A DNA stretch of 64,000 nucleotides from Bacteroidales bacterium (GTDB taxonomy: Bacteria > Bacteroidota > Bacteroidia > Bacteroidales > Marinilabiliaceae), in NCBI GenBank assembly GCA_024401365.1, contig JAKSLE010000002.1, forward strand, positions 1 to 64,000, in the 5' to 3' direction. The notes below the pieces were generated by a model. It made no database searches, was not told where the DNA came from, and saw nothing but the letters and a program-made list of their open reading frames with translations. How positions within the stretch are numbered: the stretch's first letter is position 1; the number at the start of each line of letters is the position of its first letter. This document shows positions 8,501 through 17,977 of this stretch, piece after piece. A program made the translations under genes and the position numbers.

Positions 8501-10946
8501 TCTCCTCGTATACACGTGTAGAGATGCTCATCTTGAGCATACCTGGAGATGTATAAGAATCATCGTTGCTCAACGATACGCTAGCGTCACCATTCTCATT
8601 CACTCGACCCTCGGCTATAGTCTGATGGTCGGTATAGAAATATCTTGAAGGGTCATCGAACTCATAATCCGAGTAACCATTGAAAGTTGTCTTTGTCTTA
8701 GCATAATCAGCCTCAACAGTATACTTGAGGTTGCCTGCGCGAGCACCGCTGAGCCACTCTGTATGGAGAAGTGCGTTGGCCGACATACCCTTAGTAATAC
8801 GCTCAGGCATATTGATGTTAATCTTCAAGCGGTTTGGCTTAACAGTCTCAACACGCAATGACTTATAGAACTTATTGCCACCTACGCTTACTGTAGCGTT
8901 CCAAGCACCTGTCTGTGCATCAGGAGATGTAGGCACGTTGAAAGAGTACAAACCGAGAGCGCCCTCAGTCTTTGTAGCACGGAACTGAGTCTGACCGAGA
9001 GGGTTCTGTACCTCGAGTGTTACAGGGTGGTTTTCAGGGAGCGACTTCTGGCGGTCGGACAGCATAAATGAGATATGCAATGTATCGCCTGGGCGCCATA
9101 CGCCACGCTCGCCGTAGATATAACCCTTGAGACCATTCTGAACCTCCTTGCCTGACACATCGAATGTACTTGTAGAGATAGCCGAGTTATCGGATACTGA
9201 GAGACACGACAGATCGTCGCCCTTGCGAGCCAAGATATAGTAAGGCACACCTTTAGCGCTTGTATAAGAAAGTTCTACCTCGCCATCAGAATCGGTAGAG
9301 CCAGTAGCTACTATCTGATTCTGCATATTGTATGCCTCAACAGTTACACCAGAGATAGCCTTAGCTGTGGTAATATCTGTAGCGAATACCTTGATCTGCT
9401 GCTGTTGGCCACGCATAGAGATAAGTCCGATATTTGTAGTAAATACGCTCTTAGCTACATTCTTATTAGCATAGTAGCTACGTGTTGCAGGATTCTCGCG
9501 ATCCTCCCAATCGTAATCCTGCCATGAATCGTAGTCGTCGAAGTACCAGCTGCTAGTATTAGCCTTATCGTTGAGTGAAGCCAATACCTGCTTATCCACA
9601 GCCTCTATCTCCTCACGAGTTCTACGAGGAGTAGTTGCCTCTGGCCAAGCAGAGAGATCGTAATCGAGATCAAGTTCTACGCGATACATATCGCCAGGAG
9701 AGACCTTGATAAGATCAGAAAGGTTGATAGCATAAGTCTTCCACTGATCGAACGAATTGCCATCGAAGAAAAGAGTCTGTACGGCTACAGGGCGGCTGAC
9801 ATACTTGAGGTTAGATACCGACTGTATGGTGCTAGTCTGAAGAATCTGACCGATATTATTCTGATAGATACGGAATATCTTTACGCGTACGCCCTTCATC
9901 ATTACAGCGCTGAAAGGGATTGACACCTCGCCTGTGAGAGGCACGATGACGCCCTCTGATACGAACTTAACCTTTGGCATCAAAGCCTCAAGTTCCACTG
10001 TATGCTTCTGGTCGGACCCCAACTGAATACCACCGGCGCTACGGATAGCAGACGAAAGGAAGATAGTCTGCTGGCCACGAGCAGAAGCATCAGGATAAAG
10101 ACGAATCTTGTTGCCACGTACGTCGGCCGACTTAGACTTATTGCCCTCGATATATGCGAGGCCCATCATCTTCTGCTTAGAATCGAGGTTCTTGGTAAAT
10201 ACCACCTCTACATAACGCTGGTCGCCATTGTGGCACTCAACGCTGTATACAGACATAGTTGATTTTGATGGGATATCTGTTGATACGAGATCGCCAGCCT
10301 CGAGGCCGTAACTTGACTGACCAGGAGTAGAGAGTCTCAATGTACGAGCATTCTGACTAGCTGCTACATTGATTGTCAATTCATGCTTATTACCACCTGA
10401 AACGTGACCCCAACTAAGGTTGCACTGCTCAGATACAATCACGAGTTTCTCCAACTCGGCATTATCGACCTGGTCGGATGTAGTAACATCGAATACCATC
10501 TGATAGCTATCATCGTTGGTCACATCCATAGACTTAAGGTAAGCCGAGACGCTCAGAGGCATAGTACTAAAAGAGAACTGGAAGTCGGGAATATCCGTAT
10601 CCGACTCGAACCAATCGTCCAATTCAGCCTTGATAGTGTAGGATGTATTACGGGCAAAGCCATTAGTTGGCTTAAAGACCACTGTGTAGTCGTCCGCGAA
10701 AGAGAATGTACCCTCAACCTTAGGCTCAATAGACATCCTCTTGGATGCGGGATACTTTTCTTGCAATGCTGGACTCACGGCTGTGGTAAGTGTCATAGTT
10801 GCCGGAGCCTGATAAGAGATTACACCACGTGTGCAATAATCCACATATGCACTGTAGTCTGAAGCTTGATTACTGCCGCAGGAAGTGTTCATCAGCAGGC
10901 AGATGGCGACGAAACAGAACGTCACCAAGTTGTATAGTTGTTTCAT
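5553..10946 (-). CDS. Alpha-2-macroglobulin family lipoprotein with intact thioester motif
   Basis: A protein of 1797 residues with a lipoprotein signal peptide (LLMNTSCGS). Beta-rich macroglobulin domains fill the first part and the MG2-type segment contains YIYGERGVWRPGDTLHI. The family bait/ANATO-free region follows, then the thioester motif GCAEQ with Cys1377, and a helical toroid domain (repeated SYWPGSNYSHVWASAY-like segments). Bacterial homologues such as E. coli YfhM are periplasmic, covalently trap proteases through the thioester and are paired with PbpC. Here the pbpC gene lies directly upstream on the same strand, 57 bases away. Together they probably form a protease-trapping and cell-wall repair unit. 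The TAATTTTG box at 10982-10989 suggests a second promoter. Confidence 0.93.
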   Translation of the reverse strand: MKQLYNLVTFCFVAICLLMNTSCGSNQASDYSAYVDYCTRGVISYQAPATMTLTTAVSPALQEKYPASKRMSIEPKVEGTFSFADDYTVVFKPTNGFARNTSYTIKAELDDWFESDTDIPDFQFSFSTMPLSVSAYLKSMDVTNDDSYQMVFDVTTSDQVDNAELEKLVIVSEQCNLSWGHVSGGNKHELTINVAASQNARTLRLSTPGQSSYGLEAGDLVSTDIPSKSTMSVYSVECHNGDQRYVEVVFTKNLDSKQKMMGLAYIEGNKSKSADVRGNKIRLYPDASARGQQTIFLSSAIRSAGGIQLGSDQKHTVELEALMPKVKFVSEGVIVPLTGEVSIPFSAVMMKGVRVKIFRIYQNNIGQILQTSTIQSVSNLKYVSRPVAVQTLFFDGNSFDQWKTYAINLSDLIKVSPGDMYRVELDLDYDLSAWPEATTPRRTREEIEAVDKQVLASLNDKANTSSWYFDDYDSWQDYDWEDRENPATRSYYANKNVAKSVFTTNIGLISMRGQQQQIKVFATDITTAKAISGVTVEAYNMQNQIVATGSTDSDGEVELSYTSAKGVPYYILARKGDDLSCLSVSDNSAISTSTFDVSGKEVQNGLKGYIYGERGVWRPGDTLHISFMLSDRQKSLPENHPVTLEVQNPLGQTQFRATKTEGALGLYSFNVPTSPDAQTGAWNATVSVGGNKFYKSLRVETVKPNRLKININMPERITKGMSANALLHTEWLSGARAGNLKYTVEADYAKTKTTFNGYSDYEFDDPSRYFYTDHQTIAEGRVNENGDASVSLSNDDSYTSPGMLKMSISTRVYEESGEFSVDGSSALYSPYKRYIGIKAPKSQGCLDTGKDHVFDVVVVNSNGQPVPGVKLDLRVFKVQWYWWWNSSSSDLANFIEEEYQSPYSTGTLTSDANGRAAFSMNFPDDDWGTYFFTVADGNSGHRTGIKAYFDWPTMYGKRSFDGRDAASILSLTTDKQEYSVGDDIRVTFPSSAGSRAIVSVCNGSSVLSSSFYECKEGTTSVSIKATDEMRPNVYIQVSEVQPYERTKNDMPIRMFGIAPVTVSSANSVLTPVIDIKDEIRPESTVEVTVSEQKGRKMAYTLAIVDEGLLDLTHFKTPNGWELFNAREALGVRTWDLYDMVAGAYGGRIERLFSIGGDDFMQSGPKSIVNRFTPMVYFAGPFVSDGKKKHKVQIPNYNGRVRVMVVAGNGEAFGCAEKSVKVTKPIMLIPTMPRQIGVNDEATVSATIFTNSSASGNVKASISCTGGAQIVGDDTKTVSIPANDNVTVNFRIKMDETAKDCIVTIKAKGSGDEAEVSTKLTVRRVTQKVTKSETYSVAPGQSQEATLNGDNVMAEVSGLEPFNIGPRTSQLLAYPHGCAEQITSKALPQLYLSQFTELTDAQKQQVESNVKSVISRIVNYQTSEGGMSYWPGSNYSHVWASAYVYLFLTEAESQGYFVNSDLKNKLGNYLTKAVKTWNSKYYATDYAFALFSLANASNPEMGTMNRMKESQSNLNNEAKVNLAAAYALIGHNDVAKDLISKTFGDGVPVRLVAQCKLGSGNGKSDADAIRKQLISDSWMSTRETALSLYAMSKYVTANPVASSMEFTAKVNSDKVADVETEKMFWQNNIANDIRNGKFSFKNSGKSALNVRLVSVTDVTQQEVVSNSNGLSVSVSYQSESGANIDVTSLPQGQTFKAVVAVRNTSTKNVENIAVTHVLPAGWEILKATGSDGISYQDVRDDRVLSYIDLLHNGSVNYITLNISATYAGQYYMPSISAEAMYDNTITGCTHSSMVTVGE

Positions 10947-11003
10947 TTTTGAAGAATTAGTTTACGTAACCTTATAGCGTACAAAATTACACCTTTTTTT
11001 GCT

Positions 11004-13334
11004 TCATCTCACCTCGAAGTATACTTTTTTCTCCGCTCCATCATTATCAACCACAGTCAGCGTATGCACGCCTATCTGAGGTTTTATAGCCATCTTATGT
11101 TCTCGCTCAGTCACACCCAGATATACATCATCCAAATGCCAATAAAGCGGAGTATTTCGCTTACGCGTAGTAGCGTGGCAGACCATGTGCTGCTGTACAC
11201 CCGAGAAATCCTTAGGCAGTACCATTACCTCGCCCTGTTCGGGGTATATGATAGCCAGGTTATCGCTTGATGAACCTATGCAATCGTCTCTCATAGGAGG
11301 GAGAGTCATGTAGTTGGCATGGCGCTGGCGGTAATAATACTCCATTGTAGGAGGGAGGACGAACCACGGTTCCGTGACCATATCATTGACCGACGAGCAA
11401 GAACTATTGACCTGATAGCGGCGATCGAGAGTCAGATGAGCCAACCTACAATATGGGCACATAGGAGCATCCACCCCAGCACGTGGTATAAGGATGGTAT
11501 CGGCTTGCTCGCAGTTTTTATTTGCGCGCATACCACTCTTTCGGCATATGACAACCGGTCCGGTATCGTCCAAAGGCTCTGTAAACCAGTCGGATGAAGG
11601 CAACATAGAAAAGGCATCAAACATTACGGGAGCGGCAAACCCCACGCCAGTCATACCTGCGCGTCCCTCGCCCGTAGCGTTACCCACCCAGACACCCACT
11701 GCATAGCGAGGTGTAACGCCCAGAGCCCAAGCATCGCGGGAACCGAAACTAGTACCTGTCTTCCATGCCACACGCTTCATAGATGAGAATTGCCACCATT
11801 CCGACTCCTCTTCGGGGCGATCGAGACCACTCATAGCCTCGAAGGCGTACCAAATAGACGAAGCATCCACAGGAGAGCGGTCGACCTTAGCATCATCATC
11901 ACTCTCATTGGCACTGAAATGCAAAGGATGTATCTCGGAAGGGTTCAACCTATTGCCATTAGGGCCGTACGTATTAAGCATTCTTGCCATTGAGGCATAC
12001 ATACCCAACATATTCCACAGAGAGCCCTCTGCGCCACCTAGGATAAGAGAGGCTCCGTAGTGGTCGCCCGAGAAATGGAGCGTATTCATACCCAAAGACT
12101 TCAAGTCGTCCATGAAACGACCAATACCATAATCGGTCAGCATACGAACCAGAGGCACATTAAGCGACATCATGATAGCCTCATTAGCGTGCACTGCGCC
12201 AGAATGCGACTTACTATAGTTGCTCGGAGAAAAGCCATTGAGATTAAGCGGAGTATCAGCGATCAACATTCGCGGAGTTATCTCGCCCTGAGTCATCATA
12301 GAGGCATAGAGAAACGGCTTAAGCACGCTACCAGTACTACGTTCAGCCATTACCATATCCACGCTACGTGTCTGAGAAGGCAATGACGAATTACCCACAT
12401 ACGCCAAGGCAGTACCAGTAGCCACATCCGCCACCAATATGGCAATATTCTCTATATGATTAGACCTATAACGCTGGCTATAGTTATCCGCCACCATCTG
12501 AAGACGCTGCTGAAGAGCCATATCGATGGTAGTTACCACAGTTTTGCCCTTATATGTTCGCGAAATATTATCCAGCAGATGAGGAGTTATATCCTCGAGC
12601 GGATAGGGTTTCTCGGGAAGAGACTCCTCTATGTAGAGAGCATACTCATCGTTACTTATCACGCCATCGTCCCTGAGCATAGACAACAGACGGTTGCGTT
12701 TGCGTAGCAATTCATCCCTGTTACGTCCCACATTAATGAGAGAAGGCGAATTAGGCAATACAGCCAATGTAGCACACTCAGCCCACGAGAGGAGGTTAGA
12801 CGGGCGACCGAAATAACGCCACGAAGCAGCCTCAAGGCCCACTACATTGCCGCCCAAAGGAGCATTAGAGGCATATATGCAGAGTATCTCCTCCTTGGAG
12901 TACGACAACTCTATACCCACAGCCCATATAGCCTCGACTATCTTGTTCCAGAAATTGCGCGATTGATTACCCCTGGACATACGGGCTATCTGCATGGTAA
13001 GCGTACTGCCACCCTCTACCAGTCGCCCAGCCCTCACATCGTGCACCACGGCACGTCCTATAGACAACAGATCTACACCCATGTGCCACCTGAAGCGGCG
13101 GTCCTCGAAGGCTATGATACAATCGACAAACTTATCGGGGATAGAATCAGACTGAGCAAAACGCCATTGACCATCGTCGGCTATTCGGGCAGAAAGTAAG
13201 CTTCCGTCGGATGCCAATACAACGGTAGATGTGGGATTGGGGAATAATACGGATGGTATTATCAACCTCAGGACGAGGTAAACTGCTACGATAGATGACA
13301 GTACTATTAGTAGATTTCGTCTTCGGATTGACAT
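11004..13334 (-). CDS. pbpC: Penicillin-binding protein 1C
   Basis: A protein of 776 residues with one N-terminal membrane anchor (LLIVLSSIVAVYLVLRLII). The glycosyltransferase-51 domain has EGGSTLTMQIARM with the catalytic Glu and the downstream LGGNVVGLEAAS. The transpeptidase domain has STGSVLKP (SxxK nucleophile), a SLN motif (MSLNVPL) and KTGTS. The C-terminal 100 residues match the BiPBP_C domain typical of PBP1C. It polymerises glycan and may cross-link peptidoglycan in the periplasm. The linked alpha-2-macroglobulin gene is the usual partner. All catalytic motifs are present. Confidence 0.95.
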   Translation of the reverse strand: MSIRRRNLLIVLSSIVAVYLVLRLIIPSVLFPNPTSTVVLASDGSLLSARIADDGQWRFAQSDSIPDKFVDCIIAFEDRRFRWHMGVDLLSIGRAVVHDVRAGRLVEGGSTLTMQIARMSRGNQSRNFWNKIVEAIWAVGIELSYSKEEILCIYASNAPLGGNVVGLEAASWRYFGRPSNLLSWAECATLAVLPNSPSLINVGRNRDELLRKRNRLLSMLRDDGVISNDEYALYIEESLPEKPYPLEDITPHLLDNISRTYKGKTVVTTIDMALQQRLQMVADNYSQRYRSNHIENIAILVADVATGTALAYVGNSSLPSQTRSVDMVMAERSTGSVLKPFLYASMMTQGEITPRMLIADTPLNLNGFSPSNYSKSHSGAVHANEAIMMSLNVPLVRMLTDYGIGRFMDDLKSLGMNTLHFSGDHYGASLILGGAEGSLWNMLGMYASMARMLNTYGPNGNRLNPSEIHPLHFSANESDDDAKVDRSPVDASSIWYAFEAMSGLDRPEEESEWWQFSSMKRVAWKTGTSFGSRDAWALGVTPRYAVGVWVGNATGEGRAGMTGVGFAAPVMFDAFSMLPSSDWFTEPLDDTGPVVICRKSGMRANKNCEQADTILIPRAGVDAPMCPYCRLAHLTLDRRYQVNSSCSSVNDMVTEPWFVLPPTMEYYYRQRHANYMTLPPMRDDCIGSSSDNLAIIYPEQGEVMVLPKDFSGVQQHMVCHATTRKRNTPLYWHLDDVYLGVTEREHKMAIKPQIGVHTLTVVDNDGAEKKVYFEVR

Positions 13335-13377
13335 ACCTAGTTGTTATTATGGCGCAAAATTAGCCTTATTTCTTCGC

Positions 13378-13404
13378 TTGCGCAACAAATTGTTAGTATC
13401 TTTG
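13378..13404 (+). promoter_or_regulatory. Promoter of the RlpA-like gene
   Basis: A good -7 box, TATCTTTG, at 13397-13404 with a TTG at 13378-13380 (16-base gap, shorter than the usual 19). The start codon is 21 bases downstream. This is divergent from pbpC. Confidence 0.6.
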
Positions 13405-13424
13405 CGACAAATAAATAAAACTAT

Positions 13425-13904
13425 ATGCGTACGATTAAATTAGTCTTATTTGCTCTGCTTACAGCACTGTTGTTTGTGAACTGTTCGTCACACCGTCACA
13501 ATACGACATCCAAGTCTACCAATGGGAAGAGTATCTCCCTTGAGGCCCTGAAGAGCAAGGCAGGCAACACAACATCTAAGACAAGTTCGGGTTCTAAATC
13601 ATCATCATCGTCCTCCTCGACCATGCGTGGAGGAGCATCATATTATGCCGACAAGTATGATGGGCGCAAGACAGCCAGTGGCGAGATATTCCGCCAGAAT
13701 AAGCTTACTGCAGCTCACCGTACGCTATCATTCGGCACCATGGTACGCGTCAAAAACCTCAAGAATGGCAAGACGGTAGATGTAAAGATTAACGACCGCG
13801 GTCCGTTTGTCAGCGGACGTATCATTGACCTCTCGCGAGCTGCTGCTGAGAAGATAGACCTTGTACGCGATGGTGTAGCCGAGGTAGAGGTAACGATTCT
13901 TTAA
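13425..13904 (+). CDS. RlpA-like double-psi beta-barrel lipoprotein
   Basis: A protein of 159 residues. The lipoprotein signal ends in LFVNCSS. A Ser/Lys-rich linker of about 50 residues follows ([12 protein letters not shown] run), then the double-psi barrel: [48 protein letters not shown]. The conserved Asp of NDRGPF is present. Relatives are septal lytic transglycosylases that cleave naked glycan strands. No SPOR domain follows, so septal targeting would need another route. Confidence 0.9.
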   Translation: MRTIKLVLFALLTALLFVNCSSHRHNTTSKSTNGKSISLEALKSKAGNTTSKTSSGSKSSSSSSSTMRGGASYYADKYDGRKTASGEIFRQNKLTAAHRTLSFGTMVRVKNLKNGKTVDVKINDRGPFVSGRIIDLSRAAAEKIDLVRDGVAEVEVTIL

Positions 13905-13938
13905 TGACGAAACAATAGATTACGACACATTATTATAG

Positions 13939-15576
13939 ATGGCATCAATAGATGGATTGACCGTCGAGTTTGGCGGCACAACCTTGTTCAAGGACATTTC
14001 GTTTGTTATTAACCCCAAGGACCGTATAGCCCTCATGGGCAAGAACGGTGCAGGCAAGTCTACCCTTCTCAAGATTCTGGCAGGCGTACAGCGACCTACC
14101 AGTGGAAAGGTATCCGTTCCCAAGGATTGCTCTGTATGCTATCTTCCTCAGCACCTTATGACCGAGGATGGCAATACTGTATGGGAGGAGACTATCAAGG
14201 CATTTGCCCACCTTAAGGCTATGGAAGACGAGATAAATGCCCTAAATGAACAACTTACTGTGCGTACCGACTACGAGAGTGACGAATATATGGCGCTCAT
14301 AGAGAAGGTAAGTTCGCTAAGCGAGAAGTTTTATGCCATTGACCATACCCATTTTGAAGAAGATGTAGAGAAGACGCTCCTAGGCTTAGGATTTGAAAGA
14401 GACGACTTTCACAGGCAGACGTCTGAGTTCTCGGGCGGATGGCGTATGCGTATAGAGCTAGCCAAGTTGCTCCTTCAGGAACCCGATGTTCTGTTGCTCG
14501 ACGAGCCTACCAACCATCTGGACATTGAGTCCATCGGTTGGCTTGAGGAGTTTCTCATCGAGAGTCCTATAGCTGTTGTGGTCATCAGTCACGACCGTCG
14601 TTTCATTGATAATATTACTACGCGCACCATAGAGGTTACCCTTGGCAGGATATACGACTACAAGGCCACCTACAGTCACTACCTAGAGTTGCGCAAAGAG
14701 CGCAGACAACAGCAAGAGAAGCAATTTGCAGATCAGCAGAAGCAGATAGCCGAAGCCAAGGAATTCATAGAGCGTTTCAAGGGCACCTACTCCAAGACCT
14801 ATCAGGTACAGAGCAAGGTCAAGTGGCTTGAGAAGCTCGACATTGTGGAGGTAGACGAGGAGGACACATCGGCACTCAACCTCAAGTTTCCACCATCGCC
14901 ACGAAGCGGACAATACCCTATCATTACCGAGGGTGTAGGCAAGAGCTACGATGGCAAGGTGGTATTCCAGAATGCATCATTCACCATTGAGAGAGGCGAG
15001 AAAGTAGCCTTTGTGGGCAGAAACGGTGAGGGAAAATCGACACTTGTCAAGTGCATCATGAATGAGATAGAGCACGATGGCAACCTCAAGTTGGGCCACA
15101 ATGTACAGATAGGATATTTTGCACAGAACAGTGCTTCGCTGCTCAATGAAGAGAAGACTATATTCGAGACTATTGACGACATAGCGGTAGGCGATGTGCG
15201 ACTCAAGATAAAAGATCTTCTTGGAGCCTTTATGTTTGGAGGAGAGACCAGCCAAAAGAAGGTGAAGGTTCTCAGTGGAGGTGAGCGAGTTAGGCTTTGT
15301 ATGATAAAGCTACTTCTAGAACCTGTAAACCTATTGATACTTGACGAGCCTACCAACCACCTAGACCTACGCACCAAGGATATACTTAAGCAAGCGTTGA
15401 AAGATTTTGACGGCACGCTGATAGTGGTAAGTCACGACCGCGACTTCCTCAGCGGGCTAGTCAGCAAGACATACGAATTTGGCGGGGGCAAGGTAAAGGA
15501 GCATCTATGTGGTGTAGACGAGTTCCTGCAAGAGAAAAAGATGGAACACCTGGCCGAGTTGGAAAGGAAGAAGTAG
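13939..15576 (+). CDS. ABC-F family ATPase (two ABC domains)
   Basis: A protein of 545 residues without membrane segments. Two nucleotide-binding domains are seen: Walker A GKNGAGKST with signature SGGWRMR and Walker B VLLLDEPTNHLD in the first, and GRNGEGKST, SGGERVR and LLILDEPTNHLD in the second. A charged linker rich in Gln and Lys (QQQEKQFADQQKQ) lies between them, as in ABC-F factors that act in the ribosomal E site. It could be a translation factor or an antibiotic-protection protein; the housekeeping context favours the former. Confidence 0.93.
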   Translation: MASIDGLTVEFGGTTLFKDISFVINPKDRIALMGKNGAGKSTLLKILAGVQRPTSGKVSVPKDCSVCYLPQHLMTEDGNTVWEETIKAFAHLKAMEDEINALNEQLTVRTDYESDEYMALIEKVSSLSEKFYAIDHTHFEEDVEKTLLGLGFERDDFHRQTSEFSGGWRMRIELAKLLLQEPDVLLLDEPTNHLDIESIGWLEEFLIESPIAVVVISHDRRFIDNITTRTIEVTLGRIYDYKATYSHYLELRKERRQQQEKQFADQQKQIAEAKEFIERFKGTYSKTYQVQSKVKWLEKLDIVEVDEEDTSALNLKFPPSPRSGQYPIITEGVGKSYDGKVVFQNASFTIERGEKVAFVGRNGEGKSTLVKCIMNEIEHDGNLKLGHNVQIGYFAQNSASLLNEEKTIFETIDDIAVGDVRLKIKDLLGAFMFGGETSQKKVKVLSGGERVRLCMIKLLLEPVNLLILDEPTNHLDLRTKDILKQALKDFDGTLIVVSHDRDFLSGLVSKTYEFGGGKVKEHLCGVDEFLQEKKMEHLAELERKK

Positions 15577-15648
15577 ACTAAAGAATTCTTTCCATTTCAA
15601 AGCGGTGTCTGGGTAGTCTCTGTGTAGTTAGAGTGTAGTCACCTCATC

Positions 15649-15894
15649 ATGACAAATACCATTGTACTTCAGGCGCCCGTCGACGTTGTAGTGGAGCAAG
15701 GTGTTTGCTACAGTGAAAAAGAGAAGCCAACTATAGACGATGCTCATGCGGTACTATTTTTGCCTGACGGCTCTTTCGAGGATCCTTTGGAATACGAGAA
15801 TGGCAATAAGAAAGCGCTACCTGCCATTACATCTGAGTATTTGGCTACGAAAGAGATCTACTACTCAGACCCTTTGGCGTTTGAGTATCAGTAA
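15649..15894 (+). CDS. Hypothetical 81-residue protein
   Basis: A soluble acidic protein (81 residues) with no motif I recognise. It is open from an ATG at 15649, 72 bases after the ABC-F gene and just before a strong terminator, so it may be the last gene of that unit. Codon choice resembles its neighbours, which supports a real gene. No homologue can be named. Confidence 0.5.
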   Translation: MTNTIVLQAPVDVVVEQGVCYSEKEKPTIDDAHAVLFLPDGSFEDPLEYENGNKKALPAITSEYLATKEIYYSDPLAFEYQ

Positions 15895-15911
15895 TAACCG
15901 ATATTTCACAT

Positions 15912-15956
15912 AAAAAGAATCAGAGTTGTCAGTAAATGAGAACTCTGATTCTTTTT
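15912..15956 (+). terminator. Strong intrinsic terminator (16 bp perfect stem)
   Basis: AAAAAGAATCAGAGTT (15912-15927) pairs perfectly with AACTCTGATTCTTTTT (15941-15956), followed by more T. Because of the A and T ends it can work in both directions. It rules out the in-frame ATG at 15926 as start of the next gene. Confidence 0.92.
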
Positions 15957-16027
15957 TTAGAACCCCAAGCACCTCTTTTGTGTATAACGGAATAATTTAT
16001 AGACGACTGCACAAAAAAACAAAGCAA

Positions 16028-17872
16028 ATGATATTCGACTTAGATAAGAGATTCAAAAAAGCATTCAACCTGAAGCGTATCAGCACCAGGTTGACGCTTT
16101 TTATTACCATACTTACTACAGTTATTTGTATTACGCTCACCTTGGTGGCGCAACTAAGGGTATACTCCAATCAAATAGTTCAGACCAAGGATGTGCTTTT
16201 GCGCGATGCAAATATCATATCTCGCCAGTTGCGTTCGATGATCAATACTCGTCAGGCACAGACAGCCCTCTTTGCCGAATCGGAAGAACTCAAACGCATG
16301 CAAAGCATAGATGTGAACGACAGCAAGATGAAAAACATCATCAAGTCGTACAACAACATGGTCAAAGGCGATGCTGTGATACGCAACTTCTTTATAGCCG
16401 ACACAGAAGGAAACTGCATATCGTCGACATTAGAGCATTTTGAGATTGGCGACCGAGACTACTTCAAGAAGTGTATTGAGACACGTGCAGCTACGCAACC
16501 TGTACTAGTAACAAACCGACAGACGGAAGACAATACACTTATCTATGCTGCTCCTATAATAAATGGGGACGACGACCTTATAGGTGTCTTTGTAGAAGGT
16601 GTGGATGCTACCGAGATGTCGTACCTGATGCTCCAGATTAAATTCGGCACACAATCGCCATTTGTGATTCGTCGCGATGGTGCTGTGATAGCTCATGAGG
16701 TACCAGAGTTGGTAATGATATCGTGCAATATGCTCAACGACGAATTTTTGCACGATTTCATAGAAGAAGCTATTGCCAACGAAGAAGGCAACGGAGAGTA
16801 CACATACCAAGGTGTAGACATTATAACAGGGTACTGTCCTATAATAGACACCGACTGGATAATATCCATCCAGTGCGTGAAGGACGAGATAATGGTGGAT
16901 TTCTGGAATACTGCCTTCATGCTCTTTTGGGTATGTATTCTTATCATCATTGTGGCAGCCCTTATGGCATACTGGATAGGCAAATCTATTGGTCGTCCAG
17001 TAAACATTGTGACTCGCGCTACCAAAGCCATACAAGCGGGCGATCTGACAGGCTCTTGGCTCTCTGACAAATACCGCAAGTATCTTACCAAGCACGACGA
17101 CGAGATAAGTTTGCTAGGCAAATCGTTTATAGAACTTACAGAGCGTCTGCATACTGTAATACAGAATATCCAGTTCACATGCTCGCAGGTACTCGACACG
17201 GCATCGCTCATCAACGAGGCCAGCAAGAGCGTGTCGTCGGGCTCCAATTCACAAGCAGCTTCGGCCGAAGAGGTGGCATCTACCATTGAGGAGATTGCAT
17301 CCAACATTACACAGAATGCCATGAATGCACAGCGCACATCGCAGATAGCCGAGCACTCTGTGAAGAACAGTCAGAACGGTCTAGAGGTAGTAAACGGCAC
17401 TATAGAAAAGATGCATGCCATAGCAGACAAGATATCGATAGTGGAGAGCATAGCCAAGCAGACTAATATATTGGCGCTTAATGCATCGGTAGAGGCTGCA
17501 CGCGCAGGCAAAGCAGGTTCAGGTTTCGCTGTCGTAGCAGGTGAAGTACGTAAGTTGGCCGAGATCAGCAAAGAGTCTGCCGACGAGATAATGACGCTTG
17601 TAGGTGAGAGTTCCAAGGCATCGGAAGAGTGTGGCGAGGTAATATCTGCGCTCGTACCTGAAATAGAACAGACAGGCTCACTCGTCAACGAGATAGCCGC
17701 AGCTAGCAAGGAGCAGGATCTAGGTGCTCAGCAGATAAATACTGCTGTATCTGAGATGAACATGATAACGCAACAAAACGCTGCAGCTGCGGAGCAACTC
17801 ACAAGTATGGCTAATACACTTTCGACACTGGCCAATAAACTCGAGAAGGCAGTAGGCTATTTCAGAATATGA
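16028..17872 (+). CDS. Methyl-accepting chemotaxis-type receptor (Cache, HAMP, MCP signal domain)
   Basis: A protein of 614 residues from the ATG at 16028; the earlier ATG at 15926 lies inside a terminator hairpin. A first membrane segment (LTLFITILTTVICITLTLV) is followed by a periplasmic Cache sensor of about 240 residues with GDRDYFKKC and TQPVLVTNRQ. A second membrane segment, a HAMP domain (GRPVNIVTRATKAIQAGDL) and a long helical signalling domain come next. The hairpin tip (IAKQTNILALNASVEAARAG, then GFAVVAGEVRKLAE) is intact, which is where CheA and CheW normally bind. No che genes are in the window. Most Bacteroidales lack flagella, so the output is unclear. Confidence 0.92.
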   Translation: MIFDLDKRFKKAFNLKRISTRLTLFITILTTVICITLTLVAQLRVYSNQIVQTKDVLLRDANIISRQLRSMINTRQAQTALFAESEELKRMQSIDVNDSKMKNIIKSYNNMVKGDAVIRNFFIADTEGNCISSTLEHFEIGDRDYFKKCIETRAATQPVLVTNRQTEDNTLIYAAPIINGDDDLIGVFVEGVDATEMSYLMLQIKFGTQSPFVIRRDGAVIAHEVPELVMISCNMLNDEFLHDFIEEAIANEEGNGEYTYQGVDIITGYCPIIDTDWIISIQCVKDEIMVDFWNTAFMLFWVCILIIIVAALMAYWIGKSIGRPVNIVTRATKAIQAGDLTGSWLSDKYRKYLTKHDDEISLLGKSFIELTERLHTVIQNIQFTCSQVLDTASLINEASKSVSSGSNSQAASAEEVASTIEEIASNITQNAMNAQRTSQIAEHSVKNSQNGLEVVNGTIEKMHAIADKISIVESIAKQTNILALNASVEAARAGKAGSGFAVVAGEVRKLAEISKESADEIMTLVGESSKASEECGEVISALVPEIEQTGSLVNEIAAASKEQDLGAQQINTAVSEMNMITQQNAAAAEQLTSMANTLSTLANKLEKAVGYFRI

Positions 17873-17911
17873 TATAGTACGACACTTGTCAAAGTATAGG
17901 CACGAAACAAA

Positions 17912-17943
17912 ATCGGCTGGCGAGAGGAATCACGTCAGCCGAT
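17912..17943. terminator. Bidirectional terminator between convergent genes
   Basis: ATCGGCTG (17912-17919) pairs with CAGCCGAT (17936-17943). On the minus strand it is followed by TTTTGTTTC, on the plus strand by AATATTTTG. It lies between the chemoreceptor and the peptide transporter, which converge here. Confidence 0.7.
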
Positions 17944-17977
17944 AATATTTTGTGTAGACTGTTATAGCACTACTTTT

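Noticed and set aside
15926..16027. Earlier ATG of the chemoreceptor gene
   Set aside because: It lies inside a 16 bp perfect terminator hairpin and the extension lacks conserved sequence.
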